A stretch of 64,000 nucleotides of DNA from Patiria pectinifera (lineage: Eukaryota; Echinodermata; Asteroidea; Valvatida; Asterinidae): assembly GCA_029964075.1 (NCBI GenBank), contig CM057147.1, positions 14,901,513-14,965,512 of the forward strand, given 5' to 3'. The notes beneath the pieces are model-generated. The model saw only the letters and a program-made list of their open reading frames with translations, was not told the DNA's origin and did no database searches. Shown in pieces: positions 12,613-24,634 of this stretch; positions within the stretch are counted from its first letter, which is position 1; each line of letters starts with the position of its first letter. The position numbers were made by a program, and so were the translations under genes.

Positions 12613-15600
12613 CTGTAGACAAAATGGAAATTGGTGAGACGCCTTACTAAAATAGAAGTCTATAAACATTGCTACATACCCAGGACAAACAAATCCGGCG
12701 ATTTGAGCTTTAAGATGGAGATGATGCCGCGGTTTAGGAGATAGCCAAGATTCTTAAAACCCCAATCTTAGTGAAGACAAATGCACGGAATATATTGCCT
12801 ACCATCGGTCTCCTCTCCAAAGGAGAAGCTCTCCGAGGCGTCCAAGTGGATGTCACCAGGAAGGGCAGGATCGCTTGGGGAGAACGCATGGCCCACCTCC
12901 CCCAGGGGCCGCCAGAACGCCCGCCGGTCCCCGTGGTCCATGGTGCCCATGAACTTGACGTTGATGTCCGCTCCGCCCGACCGGACCTCGGTGAATGTCA
13001 GCGGGGACCTGCTGCTCCAAACACGGCAGGCTTGCTTCAGGACGCGCCGCACGGATTTCTTGGACATTCCGTTCGGGATCCGGGATATTCTGAAAGGATT
13101 ACAGAAAAAGAAGTTGGCAGATATTTCTCCTCAATGTCCTCGGTGCGTTTTCAACTTCCAAGAAATGTACAGGAAACAAGTAATTGAGTTCCAGTAGCAG
13201 AGGAAGCAATGGAATACCTCTTTGGAGACACATTTCATCAAAAGGGGAAATGTCCCCTTCCGGATAAACATTCAAATTGAATCTTGTTGATTTCAACAAA
13301 TTCAAACCGCTGCTTGAAACAAGCACATTACTCCCCATATTTTCATAAAAGTCTTTCTGGTTATTCCTCAAAAGTGCACAGGTCATTGAAGTTTGGCAGT
13401 CTAAAGAAACCTATGGTGAAGAAATCCACAAGTGGGAAAGTGGGAGGGGGGCTCATGGTGGATTCGAACCTCGGTCACACAAGGCGAAGGATGTACCATT
13501 ATGTCAACACCATTGTGTCGGTTGATTCATGGAGGAAGGAATTCTTCCAATGTTGATTGTAGGATATTTAGTGGGTTCTCTTAACGGTAAAAACAAAGAG
13601 TTTCCAAGCAACGATTCTTACCTAACCGTCAGTTCCGTCTTGTTCCACATGCCCCCTTCCAGCCAGTACCGAAACTCGTCCCGTTCCGCCTCCCCCGTGA
13701 ACTCCGGGTCCCGGCAGCCGCAGCGGGGCAGGTCCATCTTGTCAAGGGTCTCCTCGTCGATCATCTCGGTCTTGGGAAGTCCGTGGAAGACCTGGTATTT
13801 GCCGATACCGGACTTGATCATCGCCATGTCTAATCCGTTGCCTTCCTTGCCGGCGTCCAGGTGGATGTAGCTGTACTTTTTCAGGTACTCCTGTAAGTGT
13901 GAAAAATGGACAAAAGTTTAAACTCAACATGCAGACAGTGGTGTTGTGTTAAATTCACAGCACAAACTGATGTAAAGATAAACACCATGTGGTATCTATA
14001 CTGGACAACTCTTCCATAGATCCCATAGACCGTGGGTTGGTTCATTCAGACCGAGGACTTGGGACAACGGGGTATGTGCGATTTCAATCAGCCCGAGGAC
14101 CTGGGCCCACTGCAGGTCCTCGGGAGAATTCGAGTACAAACCTTATGGGAGCTGAGCTGTCGAGAAAAAGTTAAGGTACAAACAAAATGGGAACAAAAGA
14201 AGGAAAGAATCAGGTCCTCGTGAGTATAGTAAAAACGAGCAGGGGGACGATGAACAATAGAGGACAATAGTGTCCCCAATTTGGATTCGTGTACAAAACA
14301 TATGGGAGGTCTTCCTAAAAAGTTAACAGTACAAACAAATTCCCGATTGCAGGCAAATACAGACATACGTGTACGTGGGTGTGGTTTTTTTTTTTGTCCA
14401 ACAGGGATATGCATAAGCCTGAATCGCACCTCCAAGATGTCTGCTGAATGCAATCGATCTATACGGTGTTGATTTAACACTGCCATCGTTGAAAAATGTT
14501 AATCCCATGCCGGGAATCGAACCCGGGCCGCGTGGGTGAAAACCACGAATCCTATAACCACTAGACCACATCTACCTTAAGAGTTCGCGTAGTTGAATAA
14601 CGGAGGAATTCCTCCATGGTTGAATGTTCCTTATGAAAGTTCAAATGTCGACTGGTACATATGAGGCTTCTCAATCTCTTTCCTGATCGCCTAAGGATGG
14701 CCCTTATCATTCAGTATATCCGTGGTAACCACAGAAACCAAGCATTTCACTAATAAAGATCGACTTTCTCCCAATATTTTGCTTGCGTTGTTGGTTATAC
14801 TTTGCATTTTCCTGACTGGATTTAACCATACAACACATCTACAAAATGATGCTTAAGTACAAAACAGCTTCACTAATGTTCTCCATCAGTATTAATTATG
14901 ACCTAGGATTCTTATCTACATCTGTATCATGTAGTCGGTAAAGCATCCCAGATGAAACATCTCACCAACTTACAGACTTAGAGAGAAGACACTATGAAGA
15001 AGTTACAGTTTTAAATGTGGGAGGAAAAGCCCAGAAGATATTCTGGGGAAAACCCACGGAATCAGGTAGGGACTGAAAACCCAATCTTCACAGTGGCCCA
15101 GGCGGGATTCGAGCCCGGGTCACAGCGGTGGAAGGCGAGGAAAGAGCTGCTATACACCAACCTGACTTCTTTTAAGAAGTACGTACACGGTGTTGACCTT
15201 TTGAGACAAGTTCCTCAATACATTGATCAGCCCAAGTAAGTTTAAAAATAAATACACAACAGTACCCACATACTTCACGATCGACATTCGTTTGAAATCT
15301 TACAACATTATCTTTTTAAGCAATAACTTTAGGACGGGGAACTATTCGAGAAATGTGCCAAGGACTCGCACCTGTTCAAAAGAACGAATGTTTGTAAACA
15401 ATTCCACCTTCGCTTGTCTGTAAAGATTTACGGCACGACAAGGTGGATGCTAACAAAATAACACAACGACCGAATTCGCCGCTTTATTAGCCAAAATCAC
15501 AGACCGTATATGGGCCCTCTGTCTGAGGCGTCCTTGTGCGCATGGCTGGGTGTGACGTCATCACCTCGCGTGAGTAAATTTGGTTTGTGTCATTAATTTC

Positions 15601-16395
15601 ATTAACCTCGTCATCCCCAAATATTTTCGTTTTAATCAAGATGTTTTGCATAACAATGAAAAATTCAGCATTTAATGAGCATGTGCAACTATAAAATTGA
15701 GGCGAGTTCTTTCCAAGCCAGTTTTTTTCCAACGCCGGTCGGCCGACCGGCGTTGGAAAAATACAGTTTTTCTTGAAAATGTCAGCACACCAGGAGCCAC
15801 GATTTTACAGGATGGTTTAGACTGTCAATCCATAACAATTCAGTGTGATATTTCGTGATAATTTGATCATTTCGTTTTTTGATGTTTGCAAATGTTGTAT
15901 CTTCCCTTTAACGGCACCGCCAATCTCTACCGGCATCTGTCTTGCCATCTTTTCATTCAATATGAACTTGCCTTACTAAGAAGCTGGTAAACAACATGAA
16001 AGCGTCCCTTTCAATGAAGTCCTCATGTTAAAGTTTTTATCGCAATATAATATAGCCATGATATCATCGATATCACAAGTGTATTTTGCGTCAACAACAA
16101 AAACACATTATTGTGAACTTCTTCAGTTACCGTGGACGCTTATGACCTTGTAATACGCGAGTGATTGTACTTGTTCGTACTTTTCATATTCTCCAAAAAA
16201 AATTGGACTAAACTCTTCGGCAGGCTCCGTTATTGGCCACTAGTGCCGTTTTCATGTTTGGCGGGACGGATCCGATCTTTCGGAAAAGAAAACACTTTCC
16301 CTTCATAATCCTGCATAATAGAACTATACAGTTTAATATACGTACCGATTGAGATTTTTTTAGCTGCGGGATAGCAGCTCAACAAACGTCGCTCC

Positions 16396-16452
<57 letters not shown>

Positions 16453-19400
16453 GAACAAACGTACGTTGATATTGCCGATTTCAACCAAACTTTGTCAAAA
16501 GTATCAGTAGCCCAGCCCCAACATGTCACATGGCCAAGCTGGGGTCACAGGTCATCATGGGGTCCCTGGGGTCAAATCCTGACTTTTGTTTTTACTCAAA
16601 ACACTACTCCTTCCAGAAACTACATGGGACAATCACGTGACTCGTGCATGAACACGAATTCGTTGGCCCGCAGCTCACGATATATTTCCGATGTTCTGAT
16701 CGAGCTTCAAGCATGCTTCAAGACAGTGTCACCTGCAGTAGGCCTACAGTTGTCACAGAGAAATAATTATAGGCGCACTTGAGTTGTGAACTAGAATTAT
16801 TTATAGTGCTTATCAAGAAAGTACGAAGGTCGCGTTATGAACCCGCATAGAGCATGTGCTTGCCATAAGGTCATAACAAAGGTCAAGGATCAAGCCTACT
16901 CACAACCTGTGATTTTCACGAGGCGCTAATTGGAATGCAAGGCCCGATTGTTAGGGACAAGGGATCACATTTTTGTGGGGATGGATACGCGGGCTCTCAT
17001 CTCTTTATGTATTTGTCTCCAAAATTGAATCGGATCGTGATATCAAGGTTAAATCTATAAATATTTCTTTGAAGTGTTGATTAGCTGGTACGGTCCAAGG
17101 GGAGTGAATATTTACGATCTCGTTTTTGTGGATTCATTTTCTCTGTTGTCATAGAAAAATCATCGTAGAATTCCACTTGATATTGTGACCTTTCGCCTTT
17201 AGGTAAATCATAATACAATGTATGCCTATAATTTCGTAGTAATAGTATGCTGACTTTCCCTCCAGCTCCTTGGATAAGAAGGAGGACGTTATTTTGACCA
17301 CTCTCTAAATTCCAAAGAGTGAAATTAGGGACTACACGTTTTAAAGTGAAAATCACTCTCATTTCCGATTGAAAAAGTCTGAAAAATGAACCTCTTCAGT
17401 CGAAGCTCGAGTGAAAACTCAATCTTTACGATTGAAGAACTTTCACTCCAAAACGTCTAGTCCCCAGTTTCCGACTGTGCAGTGAATCTCCACTCGAATT
17501 TAGTGAATTTTCACTCTTTGGAATTTAGAGAGCATGTCAATGGCGAGGTTCCTTTTCAAGAGATATCCATCTAAACTAGTTTAACTTCAATAAAACTCTC
17601 AAGAAAGCAATCATAAGAAGCTGTGGCAAACCCAACTCGTTTTACTCATCCAAATATAGAGCTGTAATTCCATGATCTAAATAACCGGGGAAAACACATT
17701 TAGGGCCTAAGCAGTGTCAAAATGTGAACAATTCTTGCAGTAAATTACGCTCGTTTGGCTGTTGTTATTACATGTATTATAAAAGGGATCGCGTATATAC
17801 GACAATATGCCTCTTTTGAACTTCCAATTCTATACCAGAATCGGTGACTTTTGTCCCCAAAAAGTGTGCCCGGCCCTGTCAACAGTTCTTGCAGTAAATT
17901 ACGCTTGTTTGGCTGTTATTTTTGGAAGGGATCTCATTCATAATCGGTGACTCTTGTCCCCTAAAAGTGTACCCCTATTCAACCTTTATGCACACTAAGT
18001 TGCCCCCAATTTAAAGCTAAATGGGGGCAGTCGGTAATTGCAGTCCGACCTCCCACAGTGTTTCAATTCTGGGCCAATTATCACCAAAGTGCCGCTGGGG
18101 TGGGGGATCGTTAGATCGTTGTGTTGTGCTGATGAGATACTTCGGAGAAGAAAAAAAAAACCAAGCCTGAAAAAGGAAACAGTTACATTTTCAAGAGATT
18201 TAAGAAGTGGGGGTAATTCTACCTCCATGCTTTCAATAGGTCTAAACTGCCCTACACAAGAATGTCAACAAGAAAGGCATTCGCCCATGCCTTGCTAGGA
18301 GTCAAGAACGGTGCTATCCGTACCCATAGCTATAGGCGCCTACACATCATTAGTAGGCCGTTTAAGTCATGCAGTTTCTGTCAAAACGTCAAAAAAATAG
18401 GCTTTCTGTGAATAGGTTTGAAAGAGTCACAATATCTTGTTCTAATGATTGCTTTTTCCAAAATTGTGAAACTCCCTTTAAAATAATGCACTTGCATCGA
18501 CTTAGGCCGAAAATCACTTTAAGTGTAAGATTCTAAACACCTTAAATCTACATCCGGGTGTGACTTCATATCGGTGGTAAATCATAATTATCCATAGAGA
18601 ATCGTAAATCGAGAGTCCGGAATCGGCACAATGAAAAAAAAAACACCTGAAAATGAATCATATTTCCACACGATTTTGAAATAACTGCAAGGATTCATTA
18701 CGCATGGATCCGCTCCATAATTGGCCGACGCGACCGAGACGGAAGTAGTTTATAATGCGTGTTTTAGCGGCCACTGTAGCTCGATGTGCTCCGTGCGCGT
18801 GTGCCTCACCCTCCCCCATGGAATGTTTTTCCTGCCGGGGTCACCGCGAGGTCAAGTCTTTGGGGAGGTAGGCCCCGATTAATGACGCATGCTTGAGAAT
18901 CTTGAGAGGTGCCATCCGGAATCTTACCCGTCTCTTTCGACTTTCTGTTTTCCCTTCTTTTTTTTTTAAAGAAAATGCCGGAAGGAAGTTTTGGATTAGT
19001 TCCAATTGGAGGTGTGAAGTTATAGGATGTCACGGTGGAAAAACACGTGTCTCAATTTCAAAAAAAAAAAGAATAAAGAAGAGAAAAATAAAAGAAACAA
19101 AACACGAGCAAGTGACATCGGAACATGTAAACAGGAATTCCACAGAAGTAAAGAAAAAGTGGAAAACCAGGTAAAGTTTTGCAATTTGCTTGAGAGGGAT
19201 TTCAGTCGCTGCGTTCACACGCCAAACGGCCAAATTTTAACTCTCAATTTCAGCAAAACTCAGAAATATAATCGTTTCCAAAATACATGTGATCCTGAAT
19301 TCGAAAAAAAAAAATCCGAATATTCATTTCACCAAAATGTGCAATCAATAGCGTCTTGAATCCAAACCTGTCATGCCTAGTGTATAGAGAAAAGGCACAT

Positions 19401-20679
19401 TTGTAATGATAGAGAAAAAACACATTTATAAAAATTATGATCCTTAAAACAAAGAGTACACATGACCTGATACTCAGTTGGTTTTCTGAATCCCCCCCCC
19501 CCAAAAAAAATGCAATACTACTACCCTAATAATAATTTTTCTCGTCATAAATATGAACATCCATTTCTCCTTAAACTGATGTGGAATGATCTCCATCAAC
19601 CAATAATAAATTCAACTTCACCAACACTTTTTAAAGAAAACTTAAAGACATTCTCAAAATCTTCGAAGAAACCATAAGTTAATTTCCCAAGTCTAACAGT
19701 AGATTTTGAAAGTCGCAAACTGCAAAGTGAGTGTTCAGCCAACGTTAGGCTGCTGCAGCATGCAGCTATAGCTCCATCAACCGCAAAGCAAGGAACACCA
19801 AAACCTCTTCTCATCAACGTGATGTTGACTATCGATATATCGACTCCCTGCTATGATGAAACCTCCGGGCACGCACAATGCGAGCCCGCAACGTGCCGCG
19901 CCGCGCCCCACTGATTTCTCACCTTGACACGGCAAGTGCCCCCAAAGTGCCCCGTGTTCGCTCGCTATCAAAGCTCACCAGCAAGGCACGAACTGAGATT
20001 GCAGCCAGGAATGTCATGTTTGCGAATGAAAGGGAAAGTTGCATTTTATGAGCATTTTTACGTTTAGAATGCTTTGGAGGAGTTTCTAAAACATATCAAA
20101 ACAGTGTAGGTATACTTTTGGTATCAGTAATTTAGTGGTACATGTACTAGCAACTAGAACAAGAACTAGGCATATATAGAAACCATCACTGACCATAGAG
20201 GATTTTAGAATCAGATTACAGAAGTAGAACTTAAGTTAACGGGTCAGAATTGAATTGGTTCGTTCTAAATAGAACTAAAAGAACTTGATTCACAAGAGTT
20301 CGAGTGTGTACTTACTAGAAACTGCTGAAAAATTCTTCTAATTTTAAATACCAAAATGCGCAACACATACCAAAACTTTATAGCTTCAAATCTCTCAATA
20401 AATCAAAACACAGGTGACTGTCAATACACTTTTTGTTGTTTTTTTCTCCATGATCCATTACTGATTCACTAATTACTTAATCAGTATCACTCAATCTTCA
20501 TTGATCTCAAATAATTCGCAATGATTTTCATAACAACTCACCATTCCTTCCATGAGTTTCTCAAGCCCCAGTCCCCGAGCCAGGGGCACATTCATCCCGT
20601 TCGTCTGCGTCCGTCCCGCCGCCACGAGCAACAAGCACGCCGAGATAAGAACGTACATCTTCAGTGTCCCACTTCCCAC
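12410..20679 (-). CDS. Matrix metalloproteinase, minimal type (no hemopexin)
   Basis: Four exons: 20679-20542, 13890-13622, 13089-12803 and 12612-12410, joined in phases 0, 2 and 1 at GT-AG sites, giving 298 residues and a TGA stop. Order: signal peptide (about 1-22), prodomain (47-107) with cysteine switch PRCGCRD (Cys103), catalytic domain from about 128, zinc site HELGHTLGLGH (His241, Glu242, His245, His251) and Met-turn VMYP (Met259). The structural zinc/calcium region HGD...GHAFSP...IHLD precedes it. The protein stops after a basic tail (RKSRARLRNRRRH) with no hinge or hemopexin repeats, as in MMP-7/MMP-26-type enzymes. It should be a secreted zinc endopeptidase acting on extracellular matrix, kept latent by Cys103. 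Intron 1 is 6.65 kb and full of repeats. I would not name an orthologue. Confidence 0.93.
12803..13089 (-). CDS. MMP exon 3: N-terminal half of catalytic domain
   Basis: Acceptor CCTTTCAG; the first base completes an Arg codon from exon 2 (phase 2). It encodes PNGMSKKSVRRVLKQACRVW, then SPLTFTEV, MDHGDRRAFW and VGHAFSP...DIHLD, the metal-binding segments upstream of the catalytic helix. Donor GTAGGC leaves phase 1. Confidence 0.92.
13622..13890 (-). CDS. MMP exon 2: prodomain with cysteine switch
   Basis: Acceptor TTCACACTTACAG precedes GAG TAC CTG. It encodes YLKKYSYIHL, then IGKYQVFHGLPKTEMIDEET, then DLPRCGCRD, the latency motif with an additional Cys two residues after the switch Cys. 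Donor GTAAGAA leaves phase 2. Confidence 0.93.
14000..14370 (+). repeat. Dispersed repeat, copy 2 of 3
   Basis: Carries AACAATAGAGG, CCCCAATTTGGAT, GTACAAAACATATGGGAGG, AGTACAAACAAA and GATTGCAGGCAAATAC. It matches 35700-36010 in the same orientation and 11505-11645 in reverse. It abuts the poly(A) end of the SINE at 14385. Confidence 0.55.
14385..14578 (-). mobile_element. tRNA-Glu-derived SINE
   Basis: On the minus strand the head (about 14576-14503) reads like tRNA-Glu: TGGTCTAGTGGTTA (A box), an anticodon arm with TTC in CGTGGTTTTCACCCACG, and GGTTCGATTCC (B box). The 5' acceptor strand no longer pairs with CATGGGA at the 3' side and the D loop carries a 2-nt insertion, so it is not a working tRNA. 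An unrelated body of about 105 bp follows, ending in eleven A (14395-14385). Head, body and A tail define a SINE with an internal Pol III promoter. Confidence 0.7.
15724..15761. repeat. Perfect 38-bp palindrome
   Basis: Nineteen bases pair with the next nineteen with no loop around the centre GG|CC (core CGGTCGGCCGACCG), flanked by CCAACG/CGTTGG and T5/A5. A relative with one mismatch occurs at 46979-47012 with the same centre and flanks. Both sit in AT-rich DNA with no gene at the site. Confidence 0.85.
16395..16452. repeat. (GTTA)n microsatellite
   Basis: About fourteen uninterrupted copies of the tetranucleotide, inside MMP intron 1. Uninterrupted runs this long are usually length-variable. 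Confidence 0.95.
17301..17532. mobile_element. Short inverted-repeat element, 24-bp ends
   Basis: CTCTCTAAATTCCAAAGAGT plus GAAA at 17301-17324 is repeated as its reverse complement at 17509-17532. The 232-bp body has AGTGAAAA/TTTTCACT-like subrepeats. No target duplication is obvious, so the superfamily is open. Confidence 0.65.
20542..20679 (-). CDS. MMP exon 1: signal peptide
   Basis: It starts MGSGTLKMYV; a second Met at codon 8 is an alternative start. The stretch YVLISACLLLVAAG is a typical signal-peptide core. Donor GGAATG|GTGAGT is strong and leaves phase 0, matching the next exon 6.65 kb away. The link is inferred from phase, strand and the need of an MMP for a signal peptide. Confidence 0.8.
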
Positions 20680-23600
20680 GGCAATAAAAACACAGAAAGG
20701 TTGCCGACTGACTGCCGAACTGTCAAAAAATAAATCTGGTGAAAGTCTTGCAGGCCCTCAAAGATCAAAATTCTATAGTTTGGAAAAAGTTCCGGATACG
20801 TTTGTCAACGCGTGATATTTGCCACACGTTCTTCCTTCCAATATGATGCATATACAGCGCTTGCTTCCATGCATAAAAATGTTTGCTGACTTGACGCTGG
20901 ACTTGTCTTGAGCCTTCTGCATGCAGCAGTTCGTCGTCGCGTAGCTTTCAAGACCGTCCAAGGCTATGTGGTCCCATACAGTTCATTAAGAGATTTCAAC
21001 TGGCGTAAGAACTGCCAAGAAGTTCCACTTAGCGTGAAATCGGTGGCGCAATCGTGGGTCCTTGCGCGTCACCAAAGGGGTCCAATCTCTGGGTGGGCTG
21101 CGTTGGCATTTCCACGAAACCACAAAAACAAAAAGGAAAGTCACGATTTATGAAAGTGGGCGGAGCTAACTCGCCGCGTTGTAAGTGCGATTCGCTGGTC
21201 TTCAACTTTCTCGATTGGCAGTGTTGGTAAGCGCTGGGAACCTGTCACTCGTCAGGCCTACGTAATGTCACTATTGGGCCAATGTTTTTCCCCATGGGTT
21301 AAAAACTTGGCACAAGTCCAAATCTACCAGTATGATGTTTTCCTCAAAAGAAGACAAGGACCATGCGAAAAGATTATTAAACAGTATATGAAATGAATAT
21401 GGGTGGTAGGTCTAATGCATCGGGTCATCTAGTGGTACCGAAGATGTGCCGATCTTGACATCGGTTCAACTCAATCGTGCCAGAGTCCGTTCCAACCCGG
21501 TTCAACTTAAAACCGAAATTTTACCGAATCAACTAATAACTGAGTCAATTTGAAAGTCCAAATCAACTTGTAATTCATTCAACCCAACTCAACTCGTACT
21601 TGAGTCAATTCGTACCCAAGCCAACTCGTAACTGATTTACCTCGTATCCGTGATATGATTCGACTCGTCCCAAAGCCAAGCCCCATCTTCATGGGCGTTG
21701 CCACTCCGGATTTAGTTTCTAGAGGGGGTAAAGCTCTCAAAATATTCGCACATTCTCTATAGCCTCAATTCATCATTAATTTCGAGGGCCCACCTCACCC
21801 CTGTTGACAACCCTGTGGACGCCCATGTTGTTAAATAAGTGTGCAACTATGCCCGATGGGGGGCATGCGCCACCCCTATCCCCGGCCCCTGACGCCCTTG
21901 CTCATCTCGTGCAACCTCCAGAACTGACCATCCATGATTCTTGACGGAGTCCTCATTTCATTTGGTGTTTTTTTCTAAATCGATTTTGTGGACCCAATTA
22001 AATGATACCCCATGCTGACGAGTAATGAGTTCTGACACGGCATGGATTTCAAAGAAAGTTGTTACGAACTTACTAGTAAAAGGGTCCGTCCGGGTATAGT
22101 CCGTAACTTTAGGCGATATGTTAGGCCGTAGTTTAGGCCAAGCTAATTGGGCCGAAGTAATGCGATAAGTGGCGGCAGAATGCCAAGCTTTGAAGGGCCG
22201 TGCGGAGTCAAATAAGGGCTGACAGTGACGGTTACGTGACGTCATGCGTAACCGAACCATACATTCCCCCATCCATGGCATTCCATGCCAATTAAGCAAC
22301 AACACTGGGGATCCGGAGGAGAGGCAAGTTCACATGAAAGTGGAAATCATCCAGTTTGGAAAGAACAATTGATTGAGTTTTGAGTGAGTGTTTATGGTTT
22401 AATTAGCATTCCTCCCTCTAAAAATAATGTAGGCCTACATTTTAGGTTTGAATGTAGGCCTTGGCTTGTACATGGTATATCTACGACAATACGAAGTCTT
22501 CATGTTCAAGTTCTGTTCAAATTTCGACTTTTTTTTGATCGACAGGAGCATTGTTAGTTTACGATACATGCACGGGCGAGTGCGTTTAGCTCTCTGATGC
22601 TATTTTCGGGCTTCACCAGAGGATCAGTTTTGTTTGTAAATTGTTTTTGTAGCAACACCAAAGTTATGCATTTTTTTGCATGAGGCATCGAGTTCTTGGC
22701 GGTCTTCTTCCGAACACGTCCCGTCAGTTGAACATAGAGCAAGGGTCCTTGCTCTACGGTTAGAACAAGCGGATACGATCGGATTGGAAATGACAGAAAA
22801 TGCTTCGATGAATCTATGGTCCTAGACTGAGAATCATGAATATAAAAATTCATGATATCTTGGATACTCAATACGTACAATGTCGTCCACTCTCTTCATC
22901 GTGTTATGTCACCGTATACTCTCATGTGGGGTGGGGGTTGGGGGTGTGTTAAGTAGGCACAAATAATGATGAAAAAAATGACGTAATAAAGCGGGTCTAA
23001 CCAAGTAAACATGCCAAAATTCCGTCCGCCGAGCTCATGAATAAAAACATGGAGGTAGAATTGGACTTATCAGAGAGTTCTGAGAGCCATGGATCAAATT
23101 GGGGGATTTCAAGACATATGGCACAGTACATCTGGCTTAGACTTTGGGCTTCCTATAGAATTTTGGGTGAAATTGGGTCTGAAGAAGTGGCGCTCTTTAG
23201 CCATGTTGTGAGGGATCTTTTTTTTCAAAATGGCAACCTTTCCCCGGTCTTGGAAGCATAGGGTGGTCTTATTTGGGTGAGAATTCCTCCAAAAAGTCAA
23301 TGGTCAACCCACCAAAAATCAAAAAGTAAATGACAGATGACGTGTTGTTCGTCATTTTTCTGCACAACCTAAATACCTGTGAGAGTTCTGAGTGTTGTAA
23401 GAAAGAATTTTGAAGTATGGGGATTTAACACTGGTGTCGATAGAATATTTGTTTATACTGGGGTGCATCCATAACTCGTGCCACACGGACCAAAAATAAT
23501 ACTACGTTTTTTTAAAGATAAGTAGTCTTTTTCCGGTACTGAAAAAGAAATAAATTATCGAAAGGCTGACTGACAGAAACTTTATTGGAGCGCATGACAG

Positions 23601-24507
23601 ATGACGCTGGAGTATTCCCAATTAGATCTACAGTATTAAACTCAGTAAGGTCATCCTGTGACCTTGGCTACACATAAAACCCCATCTGTTCCCACATTAA
23701 AATGTGCGCTTCGTTTAATTAGGCCGGCGAGATTGAAACCATGCAAGATTGCATACCCTTGAGAGCTCAGATAATCCAACAGACACCCACGCCTAAATAA
23801 GATAAATATTGAGGCTATATATGCTGGGCTTTGAACAATTACGTCAGGGTCATGCCCAAACAAGAATCAGACAGTGGACGGAGGCCGATGAAAGGAACCG
23901 TGTTGATTTAATTTACAGTGAGACGCTTTGGGATGTTGATTTGCGCAGTGTTGTTCCAGCTCTCTGGCCTAGACTCAGTCTAAACGTAGAATAAGGTTTT
24001 CTTGCTATTCTGCTTCCACAAGGTCCCGTGATTGTGGAAAATATTTACACTCCGTGAGATGAAAACTAATTGCTGTGCAAGGTGACGTTTATATCATTAA
24101 ATTCTCCCTAAGAAAAATAATAACATCCGACAAAGATAAGTTTACTGTCCTTGAAATAACCCATCGCATAACTGATCTATTTGCTAATCCGCTACTGCTC
24201 AAAGGCTGAACACTAGACAGTCACGGTGGAGACTACAACATAGCCGTTGCTATTTTGGACTGGTCTATGAGGGGCGTTCCCACAACCAGGTCCAGGGGGA
24301 GGGGGCAACTTCTGAGCTTCCAAATCCTTGTTGGAAATCTTAAAACGTAATTCTATGAAAAAAAGTATTTCCGTTTGATTATAATGTTCGCAATGATATT
24401 TCGTCATACAGATATTACGGAATTTATGGCACTGTCCAGCGAATACTGCAAGAGGTACGAAAAAGTGAAAAAAAAACGGCCTATGATCATTAGAAGAGCC
24501 AAGCCCA

Positions 24508-24634
24508 ATGCGCCTATCAAATGTTCCCCTCCCCCTCCCCCGGCTGCCCCAGGTCCGAAGCCCCAGGTCTTGGGTGGGGATGGGGCAGCCCGGGGGGGGG
24601 GGGGGAGGGGGTGAAACATTATTGATAGGCGCAT
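24508..24634. mobile_element. Tiny inverted-repeat element with C/G-rich arms
   Basis: ATGCGCCTATCAA at 24508-24520 matches TTGATAGGCGCAT at 24622-24634. The inner arms are CCCCTCCCCCTCCCC-like and GGGGGAGGGGG-like, so the 127-bp unit can fold almost end to end. No coding content. Confidence 0.6.

Larger units (their letters stand above)
13891..20541 (-). other. MMP intron 1, repeat-rich
   Basis: A 6.65-kb interval with no exon recognised. It contains a dispersed repeat (14000-14370), a tRNA-Glu-derived SINE (14385-14578), a tRNA-like B-box segment (about 15100-15130), a 38-bp palindrome (15724-15761), a (GTTA)n run (16395-16452), an inverted-repeat element (17301-17532) and an imperfect direct duplication (about 17725-17860 and 17880-17985). 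Confidence 0.6.

Noticed and set aside
12771-13197. Two 138-codon plus-strand frames
   Set aside because: Antisense of MMP exon 3, which has catalytic motifs and consistent splice phases on the minus strand.
14503-14576. Functional tRNA-Glu gene
   Set aside because: The acceptor stem does not pair in four of seven positions and the D loop has an insertion; the segment is the head of a SINE.
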